Positions 44,125 to 54,572 of a DNA stretch of 64,000 bases are shown piece after piece; within the stretch, counting starts at the first letter, position 1; each line of letters begins with the position of its first letter. Origin of the DNA: Ryuthela nishihirai (lineage: Eukaryota > Arthropoda > Arachnida > Araneae > Heptathelidae); assembly GCA_038380435.1 (NCBI GenBank), contig JAWZYU010000030.1, positions 63,437,817-63,501,816 on the forward strand. Direction: 5' to 3'. The translations under genes and the position numbers were made by a program. The notes below the pieces were generated by a model, which worked only from the letters and a program-made list of their open reading frames with translations, made no database searches and was not told the DNA's origin.

Positions 44125-45090
44125 TACAGACGCTCAAAAAAGTATCCGAACACCATGGTTGATGACAGAATTCAGAAAAAATATCTGGCAACGTTTTTTT
44201 TTTAGAAATTAGTGATCTGGCAACCTTCGTGTCACGTGATTACAGAATTCAGGAAAAATATCTGGAGCGTGTACAGCAACTGTATACGCTCCAGTTGCCG
44301 TTCACAGCAACTGGAGCGTGTGCAGTTACTGCACACGATCCAATGTGCTGTAAACGGTAACTGCACACGCTCAATATTTCCGTGAGTGAGCCCACACGAT
44401 CTAAGTCTTTGTGAGCTCACACGATCCAATGTGCTGTGAACATTAACCGCAACCGCTCCAGTTTGCTGTGAACGGTAACTGCACACACTCAATATTTCCG
44501 TGAGTGAGCCCACACGATCTAAGTCTTTGTGAGCTCACACGATCCAATGTGCTGTGAACATTAACCGCAACCGCTCCAGTTTGCTGTGAACGGTAACTGC
44601 ACACACTCAATATTTCCGTGAGTGAGCCCACACGATCTAAGTCTTTGTGAGCTCACACGATCCAATGTGCTGTGAACATTAACCGCAACCGCTCCAGTTT
44701 GCTGTGAACGGTAACTGCACACACTCAATATTTCCGTGAGTGAGCCCACACGATCTAAGTCTTTGTGAGCTCACACGATCCAATGTGCTGTGAACATTAA
44801 CCGCAACCGCTCCAGTTTGCTGTGAACGGTAACTGCACACGCTACATATTCATTGCATTATATATTCATACGCATTATATGTATTAAAAAAGTATCCGAA
44901 CACCATGGTTGATGACAGAATTCAGAAAAAATATCTGGCAACGGTTTTTTTAGAAATCAGATCTGGCAACCTTCGTATCACGTGACACGAAGGTTGCCAG
45001 ATCACTCATTTCTAAAAAAATCGTTGTCAGATATTTTTTCTGAATTTTGTAATCAACCATAGCGTTCGGATACTTTTTTGAGCGACTGTA
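44125..45090. mobile_element. Composite: TACAGTCGCTC MITE arms enclosing a 118-bp satellite array
   Basis: Left: a MITE half (44125-44240) up to its CACGTGA centre, then TTACAGAATTCAGGAAAAAT again and the array (44273-44843). Next comes a linker ACATATTCATTGCATTATAT. Right: a complete MITE body (44884-45090) ending GAGCGACTGTA. The same order occurs inverted at 54068-55110. Confidence 0.88.
44273..44843 (-). repeat. 118-bp satellite, 4.8 units
   Basis: Unit starts on the minus strand at 44843, 44725, 44607, 44489 and 44371, an exact 118-base period. Each unit holds two related half-units, GTTACCGTTCACAGCAAACT and GTTAATGTTCACAGCACATT, and a GTGAGCTCAC palindrome. Open frames across it shift every unit (118 is not divisible by 3), so none is a gene. 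Confidence 0.96.
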
Positions 45091-45363
45091 CCATAAAAAC
45101 TTATCCTTTGTCAACATATATTTAAAATTTAAAAACAGCTATGGGAAAAAGTAGAGAAAAAATGATATGGAATGGGGCTATATATTATCAATGAACTGAT
45201 TCGGATGTCAGGTAAGTTTTTTTTTTGATATTACTATTTCGTAAGTCTCTAAACGGCTCGAACATTTTTGGTAATGGTATAAATTAATCTGCCATTGCAG
45301 AGATTTTTTCTGTGTAGCCTTATTATAGATTATCAACCACATAAGCAAAATGATTGTGTCAGG

Positions 45364-45685
45364 TACAGTCGCTCAAAAAAGTATCCGAACACTATGGTTG
45401 ATTACAGAATTCAGAAAAAATATCTGCAGCGTGTACAGCAACTGTACACGCTCCAGTTACCGTTCACAGCAAACTGGACTGTGTGCAGTTACTGCACACA
45501 GTCCAGTTTGCTGTGAACGTTAACTGCACACGCTCAATATTTCCGTGAGTGAGCCCACACGATCTAAGTCTTTGTGAGCTCACACGATCCAATGCGCTGT
45601 GAACATTAACCGCAACCGCTCCAGTTTGCTGTGAACGGTAACTGCACACGCTCAATATTTCCGTGAGTGAGCCCACACGATCTAG
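45364..45685. mobile_element. MITE half joined to 118-bp satellite (about two units)
   Basis: The TACAGTCGCTC arm to AAAAATATCTG is followed directly by GCAGCGTGTACAGCAACTGT and inverted satellite copies (unit ends at 45534 and 45652). The junction contains nested inverted repeats (GTTCACAGCAAACTGGACTG ... CAGTCCAGTTTGCTGTGAAC). Confidence 0.88.
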
Positions 45686-45706
45686 TATCAAAATAATATG
45701 ACCACC

Positions 45707-45924
45707 TACAGTCGCTCAAAAAAGTATCCGAACACTATGGTTGATTACAGAATTCAGAAAAAATATCTGGCAACTATTTTTTTAGAAATTAGTGATCTGG
45801 CAACCTTCCTGTCACGTGAAACGAAGGTTGCCAGATCACTAATTTCTAAAAAAATCGTTGCCAGATATATTTTCTGAATTTTGTAATCAACCATAGCGTT
45901 CGGATACTTTTTTGAGCGATTGTA
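45707..45924. mobile_element. TACAGTCGCTC palindromic MITE, complete (218 bp)
   Basis: Both termini (TACAGTCGCTCAAAAAAGTA / ..TTTTTTGAGCGATTGTA) and the central GTCACGTGA are present, with TA ends. Best intact copy in the window. Confidence 0.93.
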
Positions 45925-46004
45925 CGTGCAAAACTGTCTGCATTTTACCTGCTACGAAATGAGCAACATCCATTTAAATACCACGGAGGTAGGGAGGAAT
46001 TTTT

Positions 46005-46260
46005 TAGCTGTAGTGGAGGGGGCAAAAATGGCTTTGAGGTGAGAACAAATTTCGAGCTGGGGGGGGCACAAATCAATGTTTCAAAATATCAATATTTAGG
46101 TGGAGCCGTTCATTAAAGAGCGCAATTTGCAAATATATCCAAAATCCAACAAGAAGCCCTGAAAACGAAAAAAAAAAATGCAAAAAAAATTGAATTAATG
46201 ATATGCTTCCGAAAAGAGAAGAAAATCTAGATTACATTTCGTTAAGGAAGAAATATTATT
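46005..46260 (+). repeat. dispersed repeat, short copy (related to 58135-59570)
   Basis: AATCAATGTTTCAAAATATC and TTAATGATATGCTTCCGAAA ... TACATTTCGTTAAG match the beginning (58190) and end (59495-59560) of the longer region at 58-59.5 kb. The middle is absent. Confidence 0.6.
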
Positions 46261-46739
46261 ATTATTAAAAATATTATTATTATTCATCATATATTCGTTG
46301 GAAAAACACTCAGAAAATTAATAAAAACTTCTGCGGAAAGTCTTCTTGATCATTTCTCAAATAAAAGTGAAATAAAATTCACCTAATCAGTTTAAATGGC
46401 AATGCTTTTTTTTTTGTCCGTAGAATCGATTAAGCTTGATAAACAGGTACAGCGAAACCCGATCCTAATGAGATCCTCTTAAAGCTCCATCCTCTGACAG
46501 ATTAACTGAGGCAGAAAACTGCAGCCGTTTAAGGTTCAGAGCATTTTTCCCTTTCGACGGCATCTGAGAAAGAATTATGGCTAGGTCTGTGGAAATAACA
46601 AGTGCTCATCCAGATCACGAGTTGCGGAAAAAAAAGTCTCCTACCCTAAATGAGCTGTAAATAACTGGTAAAACTGCTACAAAGCGATGATCGCCTGATA
46701 ATTCCGGCTAGCTTGTCAGTCATCAATATAAAGCAAGCA

Positions 46740-47340
46740 AACTGAGCTGTCAAGCGGAGTCAATGGGAGGAGAGAACTTAAGAATGTCCGAGTGGAACAA
46801 TCTGCTCTGCCCCTGGCTTTCCCCAACCGTGCTGTGCCTACGCCCTGCCGTGAGAAAAGAGTGCATGGGCCGGAGCATCGGGCAGGGAACGTTGCCCCTG
46901 GGCACAGGAAGGTCCCGTCCTTGGCCTCTCCTGCATGTTTCCGACGAGTACTCACATGCCGAGTTCGCTCCCTGGCGTGCATTGTCTGGCCCAAGCCAGG
47001 ACAGCCACCCAGGCGCCACCTCCGCGCGCTGCTCCCGCGACATGCGTTCCTGCATCGACTCACCACTCACCTGCAATGCTAACCCTAAATCCTCCCCGCC
47101 CTGCACACTGTGCAAACACGACACGCATCTGTAACGTAGTACACCTTTAACAACTTCTTTGACGGCTTTCATTGGCGCACGCAGACCGTGAAAGACTCGG
47201 ATTTGGGCCGAATACCGACGCTCTCATAATGGTAAGCCGGTAAATTTTACACCCTCCTCTCTAAGCACGGCTACATTGAGTCCTTTCACGCACGATTCGG
47301 CCTTCCTTACTCTGTTGCCAGATTCCCGTGACCAGCGGTG
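46740..47340. promoter_or_regulatory. GC-rich island, candidate promoter region
   Basis: About 600 bases of unique GC- and CpG-rich sequence. On the ci strand it contains a consensus donor CAG|GTGAGT at 47071/47070. Open frames on both strands up to 140 codons are probably compositional. Confidence 0.4.
47071..47127 (-). CDS. alternative candidate ci first coding exon
   Basis: Minus-strand ATG at 47127 opens 19 codons (MRVVFAQCAGRGGFRVSIA) and stops in phase 1 at a perfect CAG|GTGAGT donor. This is the phase needed by the ci exon starting at 9244. The start lies in a GC-rich island that could hold a promoter. The intron would span 37.8 kb, and the peptide matches nothing I know in Ci, so this is a hypothesis. 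Confidence 0.15.
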
Positions 47341-47607
47341 TAAGAGGCGAAGCAGGATATAGCGCATGCCAGCTGGATGCACTACACAATTTTCATAGCA
47401 TTTATAAGAAATGTTCGGTGTCTAAAATTCATGTCTTCTAGAAAGAGTAGAAATAATTTGAAGCGTAAATTTATTATCTCATCCAGTGGCAGTTCGCAAA
47501 TGTCAGCATGATCAGAAGTCGAATCTTGAATAAATTTATGGATATTCCTAGTCGAAAATAAACCTAGCTGAAATTTAATGTGCTCTACAGGAAAACAAGA
47601 AGGGAAG

Positions 47608-48167
47608 GTTGTGTTGGGTTGTTTTACCTCTGAGCGGCACTTTTTTGCACACCATGGGCTAAATGGCCAGGTCACATGGACCCCGAAGGCTCAGAGAAGA
47701 TTGTGGGAGGGGACCCACTGGAACAGCTATTGGGAGACAGATGGTAGCCTCCCGTCAAGGCCATCCAGCGTGTTCTTTAACGTTGGGTTGTTTTACATCT
47801 GAGCGGCACTTTTTTGCACACCATGGGCTAAATGGTCAGGTCACATGGACCCCGAAGGCTCAGAGAAGGTTGGGTGAGGGGACCCACTGGAACAGCTGTT
47901 GGGAGACAGATGGTAGCCCCCCGTCAAGGCCATCCAGCGTGTTCTTTAACGTGCACAGGGTATGGCTCTCCCGCACACGGGGCCACGGCTTAACGTCCCA
48001 TCCGACGGACGGCGGCCTTTCCAAGCCCATCGGTGTCCCCTACTGACCGTGGGCAGGGCGGGGAATTTTGCGGAGATAAATCTCAACGCTGACCCAGCTG
48101 GGACTCGAACCTGGGAACTACAGATTACGAGCCTGGCGCGCTACCGACTGAGCCACCCCCGCCCCAT
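47608..48167 (-). repeat. SINE-A dimer (full plus 5'-truncated)
   Basis: Minus strand: full unit 48165-47784, then a unit starting CGTTAAAGAACACGCTGG (47783) and ending in its own tail. One TSD encloses both, CAAGAAGGGAAG / CAAGAAGAGAAG (47596-47607, 48168-48179, one change). Confidence 0.93.
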
Positions 48168-48179
48168 CAAGAAGAGAAG

Positions 48180-48843
48180 ACACGTTAGGTTAAAAGCTTT
48201 GGGGAGTTAAGAGAAATGGAGATGGGAAGTACTTTGGGCTGTGGCTGTCCTGCAAAGTAGCATCGCAACAGGGGCAATGGAAGAAAAGGCTAATTCTGTG
48301 GAGAAAATGGCGCCGAATATATTTAAATACCTCTGTGAGTTCGAGAATTTCAAAAGTGTGGGAATGTTCCAATATCCATGACGAGGGTGATTTACTGAAA
48401 GAAATCTTCTGGAGTTGATGAATGAAGATGTTAGAATGAATGAAGTTGTATTAGGAGCTGCAACATATTGGAGCAACACAACAGCATTTGACGTCTCTTG
48501 AAGTTTGGCTGTTTCTTTTCCCTAAAGTGTTGATGAGCAATAGGAATATTTCGCAATAAAAGGTTTGGGTAGAAATGCAGAAGATATTTTCATTTCGCAG
48601 GTAGATATTTTCATTTAAGGAAAAAGAAAAAATTCGTGAAAGCTGCTTTGTTTTATGTCAGAGCAAATTTAGTTTATGTTTTGACAATTTATTTTCTATT
48701 AAATATTCCATCGCTGAATCATTTCTCGAATATTGTGAATCACTTTTCTCAAATAGTGTAAAGACATTAATCTGAAATATTATGAGTAATCTTTCACAAA
48801 CATTGTGAATCAACGTTCTCAAATAGGAACAATCGAATCAATG
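48180..48843. other. unique sequence
   Basis: Contains AAATGGCGCCGAATAT near 48304; nothing assignable. Confidence 0.45.
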
Positions 48844-49009
48844 TACAGTCGCTCAAAAAAATATCCAAACACTAAGGTTGATTACAGAAATTAGTGATCT
48901 GGCAAACTTCGTGTCACGTGACACGAAGGTTCTTAATTCTGTAATTTTTCGTAGTGTAATCAATTCTGTAATCAGCCGTAGTGTTCTGATATTTTTTTGA
49001 GCGACTGTA
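48844..49009. mobile_element. TACAGTCGCTC palindromic MITE, internally deleted (166 bp)
   Basis: Both termini and the CTTCGTGTCACGTGACACGA centre are kept, but inner parts of both arms are missing. Confidence 0.88.
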
Positions 49010-49313
49010 CAATAAAACTGATTGAGTGAATTGAAGTTTCTCCCAAACAGTTCGGCAGGATTTCGGCCAGTACGATTTCCGCTTCTTGGTGGATATTGCT
49101 TTTCTTAGCCAATAGAGGATTAGTTTTATATTTATCGATATACATTAAAATAAAGTCGTATAACCACAGGCAACTACCATAATAGTTTGTAGTAAAAATA
49201 TTGTAGGTGGAACTCGAAATATTTTGACTCCTTGCTCATCCTCCCTTCATTCAGATCACTTGCTCCCCCCCACCCCCACCCGCTTCCCACACCTTTATTT
49301 TAAATATATCCGG

Positions 49314-49700
49314 TTGGGTGGGTTGTTTTACCTCTGAGCGGCACTTTTTTGCACACCATGGGCTAAATGGCCAGGTCACATCGACCCCGAAGGCTCAGAG
49401 AAGGTTGGGGGAGGGGACCCACTGGAACAGCTGTTGGGAGACAGATGGTAGCCTCCCGTCAAGGCCATCCAGCGTGTTCTTTAACGTGCACAGGATATGG
49501 CTCTCCCGCACACGGGGCCACGGCTTAACGTCCCATCCGACGGACGGCGGCCTTTCCAAGCCCATCGGTGTCCCCTACTGACCGTGGGCAGGGCGGGGAA
49601 TTTTGCGGAGATAAATCTCAACGCTGACCCAGCTGGGACTCGAACCTGGGAACTACAGATTACGAGCCTGGCGCGCTACCGACTGAGCCACCCCCGCCCC
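49314..49700 (-). repeat. SINE-A, full-length
   Basis: Tail GGTTGGGTGGGTTGTTTTAC left, head CCACCCCCGCCCC right. TSD AAATATATCCGG / AAATACATCCGG (49302-49313, 49701-49712). Confidence 0.95.
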
Positions 49701-49709
49701 AAATACATC

Positions 49710-50188
49710 CGGACTTGTACGTGGATCATGTTACATACAAATGAAAGAGCATTTCATCCCGAACAACAAAATAAGAGAAAACTCTAATTTAAACGAGTGC
49801 CGTTTAGACTTAATTTTATAAAAGAAAGGTTAACTGATTTCAGACATTTAAAGGATTAAGACAATCCTTTAACCTTTTTAATCACAAGAACAGATTAAGA
49901 ACAGACAACCAATGTCAGAAATTTCTTTAAGTTAGCCTTTCGCATTGATTTTTTTTTTACATTCAGCAACTGGCAAGTAAATTCCAAGTTTTTTTTATGA
50001 TTGGAAACCAGTTTTTCAGGGATTGGTTAATATATTGTATCCATGCATTCAAATTCCTTACTACATACATCCACATTGGTGACTTGTATTTTTCTTAGTA
50101 GATTTTTGTCAGAACGAAATGGAGCTTCATTACGTTTGGTAATATGGGTAAAGGAAAAATACAAAATTTAAATTTTTTTTTTGGATAG
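49710..50188. other. AT-rich unique sequence
   Basis: No feature recognised. Confidence 0.45.
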
Positions 50189-50200
50189 ACTGGACTGAAT

Positions 50201-50589
50201 GGGGCGGGGGTGGCTTAGTCGGTAGCGCGCGAGGCTCGTAATCTGTAGTTCACAGGTTCGAGTCCCAGCTGGGTCAGCGTTGAGATATATCTCCGCAAAA
50301 TTCCCCGCCCTGCCCACGGTCAGTAGGGGACACCGATGGGCTTGGAAAGGCCGCCGTCCGTCGGATGGGACGTTAAGCCGTGGCCCCGTGTGTGGGAGAG
50401 AGCCATACCCTGTGCACGTTAAAGAACACGCTGGATGGCCTTGACGGGAGGCTTTCATCTGTCTCCCAACAGCTGTTCCAGTGAGTCCCCTCCCCCAACC
50501 TTCTCTGAGCCTTCGGGGTCCATGTGACTTGGCCATTTAGCCCATGGTGTGCAAAAAAGTGCCGCTCAGAGGTAAAACAACCCAACCCA
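50201..50589 (+). repeat. SINE-A, full-length
   Basis: Head GGGGCGGGGGTGGCTTAGTC to tail ACAACCCAACCCA. Perfect 12-bp TSD ACTGGACTGAAT (50189-50200, 50590-50601). Confidence 0.96.
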
Positions 50590-50929
50590 ACTGGACTGAA
50601 TTTAAAATAAGAGCTTTATTTTTTTCTATTATGCATTAAGGACTAGTCCTAACACTCCACACACAACACTATTCATTTGGAAGACAGTGAAACGTGATTT
50701 CCAGTGATCAAATGCAGCATTTATTTCTCAACAACGTGTGGTACCGATAAACCGACATACATAAATTACGGAGCAATACAAAGAGTGATCCGTGTCTGTG
50801 TTAGTGAGAGAGAAAATCGCTCCGAGGGTTGAACTGGAAGAAGCAAACGAGTAAGTAGACTAAAGGTGGTGCAGAGGTCGAGAGAGACAAAAATTCTTGA
50901 ACAGCAGGGGCCGGCTGGCAGTGAAGTCT

Positions 50930-51330
50930 CCGTCCCCCCCCCCCCCTTCACCTTGGGTCACAATTTATGGTTCAACAGAGAAAGGAAGGAGAAGTGCATG
51001 GAACGCAGGTCACGCGTTCTCCTCGCAGGAAGCGAGTGCGTTGTTTATTGGCACGTGGTTATGAGCGTAACTGCGGGAAACTGGGGTGGTCAGACATTAG
51101 GACCCTTTGTGGGATGACGTAATCATCGGGAATGATGACTCGTCATCCTTCAACAGCGTACAACTTCTTTCTGCTCAATCACTCCACGCGTCATTCATTC
51201 TCTCTCGGTCCAGATCCGTCCACAGCAGATGTTTCTTCGAAGCTACTTTGTGTTGAAAGATGGCAACACGGCGTCTTCGGCTGCTGATGTTCTCTGGGGA
51301 CAGCAGGGAGAGAATGCAAGATCCAAAGGT
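50930..51330. promoter_or_regulatory. GC-richer single-copy island with bZIP-like dyad
   Basis: Unique sequence beginning with a 13-C run (50934-50946). At 51112-51148 an imperfect inverted repeat GGATGACG..ATCAT / ATGATGA..CGTCATCC contains TGACGTAA and TGACTCGTCA, resembling CREB/ATF and AP-1 sites. GGGGTGGTC at 51083 is one base off an inverted Gli site. Confidence 0.35.
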
Positions 51331-51590
51331 CGAATTTTTTGATTCACTGCTGTAAGAGAAGACTAATAGACTTCCCGAAATTTATTTATTCAGAGAGGTG
51401 GCGAAATTCGGAAAAAATCTAACAAGCCAGAGCAAATGCTTACTAACGTGGAGAGAAGAGAGAATTTTCCTACTTTTATTGTGTGGTTTAAAAACTTTAG
51501 ATCAATGATTTTAAATGGGGTTGTAGGAAGCGCTTGTGCAATGTTAATCAGTTGATAATTAAAATTGCTCTTTCCTCTTAAAAAGGGGGA

Positions 51591-51970
51591 GGGGGGGGGG
51601 GGGCTCAGTCGGTAGCGCGCCAGACTCATAATCTGTAGTTCCCAGGTTAGAGTCCCAGCTGGGTCAGCGTTGAGATTTATCTCCGCAAAATTCCCCACCC
51701 TGCCCACGGTCAGTAGGGGACACCGATGGGCTTGGAAAGGCCGCCGTCCGTCGGATGGGACGTTAAGCCGTGGCCCCGTGTGCGGGAGAGTCATACCCTG
51801 TGCACGTTAAAGAACACGTTGGATGGCCTCGACGGGAGGCTACCATCTGTCTCCCAACAGCTGTTCCAGTAGGTCCCCCTAACCCAACCTTCTCTGAGCC
51901 TTCGGGGTCCATGTGAACTGGCCATGGTGTGCAATAAAGTGCCGCTCAGAGGTAAACCAACCCAACCCAA
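51591..51970 (+). repeat. SINE-A with G-run head
   Basis: The first head bases are replaced by 13 G (51591-51603) before CTCAGTCGGTAGCGCGCCAG. Body and tail are otherwise normal (one missing TTTAGCCC). Confidence 0.93.
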
Positions 51971-51974
51971 ATAC

Positions 51975-52770
51975 TCTGAAAAAAGTGTGTGCTAATAATC
52001 GAATATTTGGCTTCGTCGTAGAGCTAACTCATTTAATATGACTGTCACGATAGCCGTAAGTCCATATAGGGTAGTCAAAACAAAAACTTTTCTTGCTATT
52101 TTCCCAGATGTTTCCCTTTATTACAGAAAGCGCAAATGTCAATTTGCTCGGAATCAATGTTTCTACCTTTTTCAATATACGTCAGCAGCTTAACTCATCT
52201 TTCAACATCATCATCATTCTCGGCTTCATCATTGTTATTAATAAAGAAAACTTTTCAGAGGACTTCGACGTTATTTTATTAGTTAAAATGTTTCATTCAC
52301 CTCGTAAAAGCTTATTTTTTGTAATAAACATGATTCTTGTCAAACTTATGCTCTTTTACTTGTGAGATATGAACCATATATTTTTCCCCGTTATGCAGGA
52401 ACCGAACCACTTACTTTCCTCCGTAGCTCCCAGTTTCACCGTTCGAGGCGTTTTCCAGGAATGCAAACCTCGCCTTGAAATCCAAGAATTTGATCGATTT
52501 AGTGTAGATCTTATCTTCAATCAGATTTCCCATAAAATGCTTATTTTAGAAGTTACAAAGAATCGAATTTAACTTTTCATTCGCATAATAAGGAAATTCT
52601 CTTTTTTTTTTTCATTTAGGCAAATGCATTTCAGTGAAACCTATTCGAAATTTCCTTTTTCGTCTGGTTTTAAAATCGAATCTATCAAAGTGATAATAAT
52701 CAGGTTCACAATTTCTCCTACTATGCCTCTCCTGAGTTTTGTTAGCTTTTTAGCTTCTCTAGGATTCGGT
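51975..52770. other. unique sequence
   Basis: Three consecutive plus-strand open frames (52093-52824) are AT-rich and unsupported by splice sites or family motifs. Confidence 0.45.
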
Positions 52771-52775
52771 CGATA

Positions 52776-53415
52776 TGTTACCGCTAAAGCTCGAAAGCCG
52801 TTAATGTGCACATTACCTAGCTAATCTGCAGATTAACTGATTTGCTCCGTTAACGTGCGGAATCAAGAGTTTTCCGCATTTTACCTAGGTAATGTGCACA
52901 TTAACGGCTTCCGTATCGTTAAAGTTCAAAAGTTTGTTTCTCTCATAGTGGTGAATCTCTTGAATATGAATCTTCGTGTCACGTGATTTACTCGTCCGCA
53001 TTATAAAAAACGCCCCGGATGAGCGGAGGCCAAGTGAGAACGAATCGGTAAAGTGATTCATTCTTGATAACGAATCACTAAAATGATTCGTTCTCACTTG
53101 ACCTGCTCATTTTGGGGGCGTTTTTTATAATTCGGACGACTGATTCATGTTGACAGAGGGATGACCCTGGTTTCAACTCTACTCTCGGACACTAGATAAA
53201 TAACATTATGTTAATTTAAGCGTACAGAAACGTTCCTGTTGTTCCAGCAAAGATCTTATTTTCACTTTAACGAGTGCCTAGTAGGTAATGTGCAGATTAT
53301 CCAGGTAATTTGAGAAATGAAACAATTTTCCGCACGTTAACGGATCACCCTAGTTAATCTGCACAATACCTAGATAATCTGTAGAATAACTGATTTCTGC
53401 ACTTTAGCGGTAACA
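52776..53415. mobile_element. Foldback element with TGTTACCGCTAAAG termini
   Basis: TGTTACCGCTAAAG at the left and CTTTAGCGGTAACA at the right, flanked by GATA on both sides (possible 4-bp TSD). Arms contain repeated motifs GTTAATGTGCACATTACCTA, TTAATCTGCAGATTAACT and CCGTTAACGTGCGGAA in both orientations. Inner part holds a separate hairpin at 52992-53139. Confidence 0.78.
52992..53139. repeat. 148-bp hairpin nested in the foldback element
   Basis: TCGTCCGCATTATAAAAAAC ... CAAGTGAGAACGAATC pairs with GATTCGTTCTCACTTG ... GTTTTTTATAATTCGGACGA. Arms are about 68 bases with few mismatches. CTTCGTGTCACGTGA, the centre of the TACAGTCGCTC MITE, lies just to its left at about 52972. Confidence 0.88.
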
Positions 53416-53995
53416 GATACATTGATTGTCATCAACGCAGTAGTTGGCAAACTATAGCAGCTCATCATAATGATGATCCGACCGAATTATTCGATAGAGA
53501 TGCTTCATCATTCTATGCTGAAGAGCCACGCGATCATTTCGCCTTTCTTTGTTCCTGCATCCTCACGATCTATTTCCCTCCTCTAAAAAGATCTTTCTGG
53601 AATTCGGATCACCTTTTGCAAAATTAAACGATCTTACTCCCTTCAGAGAATGTCTTCTTCATTACTTTTCAATTTCCAGAAGTCTTCTGCCGTAAATAAT
53701 TTCCAATAAAAGTTTTCAAATGAAGAGATACAAAGGCGACTAGATTAGGGAATGGTCCAGCAACTGACGTGTTAACTTTACAGTTGAAAGGTTCCTTGGG
53801 ATTCAATGGGATTTTATTTCCCTTGCCTCTGTCGTCTCTTCCCACTTCCCATTCTTCTCCATGGAGATTTCAACAAATGATTGATCCTTTCCCTCCGTGG
53901 ATGTGTAAAAAGATGATTTTCATTTCTTTTTAATGTTTTGAAAAGATTTGTCACAGTTCTCAATCATTGACTGAGTGCAACGACAATATTTTTCC

Positions 53996-54067
53996 TTTAC
54001 GAGTGGTTAGCGCACTTGGCTACTGATCAAAAGGACCTGGGTTCGAGCCCCGGGTAAGGCATGGATG
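53996..54067 (+). repeat. SINE-B head fragment cut by a MITE
   Basis: CGAGTGGTTAGCGCACTTGG to GGGTAAGGCATGGATG, then the MITE begins. The rest of this SINE-B is not found beyond the MITE. Confidence 0.85.
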
Positions 54068-54277
54068 TACAGTCACTTAAAAAAATATCCGAACACTATG
54101 GTTGATTACAGAATTCAGAAAAAATATCTGGCAACGATTTTTTTTTAGAAATTAGTGATCTGGCAACCTTCGTGTCATGTGACACGAAGGTTGCCAGATC
54201 AGTAATTTCTAAAAAAAACGTTACCAGATATTTTTTCTGAATTCTGTAATCAACCGTAGTGTTCAGATATTTTTTTA
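54068..54277. mobile_element. TACAGTCGCTC palindromic MITE
   Basis: TACAGTCACTTAAAAAAATA to the mirrored GTGTTCAGATATTTTTTTAA. The right terminus passes directly into the AATATATATAATGCG linker shared with the 44-kb composite. Confidence 0.88.
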
Positions 54278-54335
54278 ATATATATAATGCGTATGAATAT
54301 ATATATATTAAAAAAAAAAAAACGTATGAATATAT

Positions 54336-54546
54336 GCCGTCCCGTGGCCGAGTGGTTAGCACGCTTGGCTACTGATCTAAGGGATCTGGGTTCGAGCCCC
54401 GGGGAAGGCATGGATGTGTGTGTCGTTTTTCTGCTGAGGTCCTGCCATCCTCTCAGATCTCCTACTGTGGCATATAAACTGATAGGCTCCTGTCAGACCT
54501 CTGTGGCAAGCAGCTGCTTGAGGGGGTATTTAATTTAATTAATTAA
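54336..54546 (+). repeat. SINE-B, full-length, inserted in the MITE-satellite linker
   Basis: GCCGTCCCGTGGCCGAGTGG to GAGGGGGTATTTAATTTAAT. TSD ATGAATATAT (54326-54335, 54547-54556). Confidence 0.94.
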
Positions 54547-54572
54547 ATGAATATATAATGCAATGAATATGG

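Noticed and set aside
44443..44749. 62-codon frames (MGSLTEILSVCSYR...) at 44.4-44.7 and 54.7-55.1 kb
   Set aside because: They arise from the 118-bp satellite; the period is not divisible by three and frames cannot continue.
46763..47134. 123-codon plus-strand frame in the 47-kb island
   Set aside because: GC-rich composition with several open frames on both strands; no donor or acceptor on the plus strand fits it.
51083..51091. Gli binding site GGGGTGGTC
   Set aside because: One mismatch to the inverted GACCACCCA consensus; a 9-mer with one mismatch is expected by chance many times in 64 kb. Kept only as a remark.
52093..52824. three consecutive AT-rich plus-strand frames
   Set aside because: Low-complexity hydrophobic translation, no motif, no splice consensus, and the last frame enters a foldback element.
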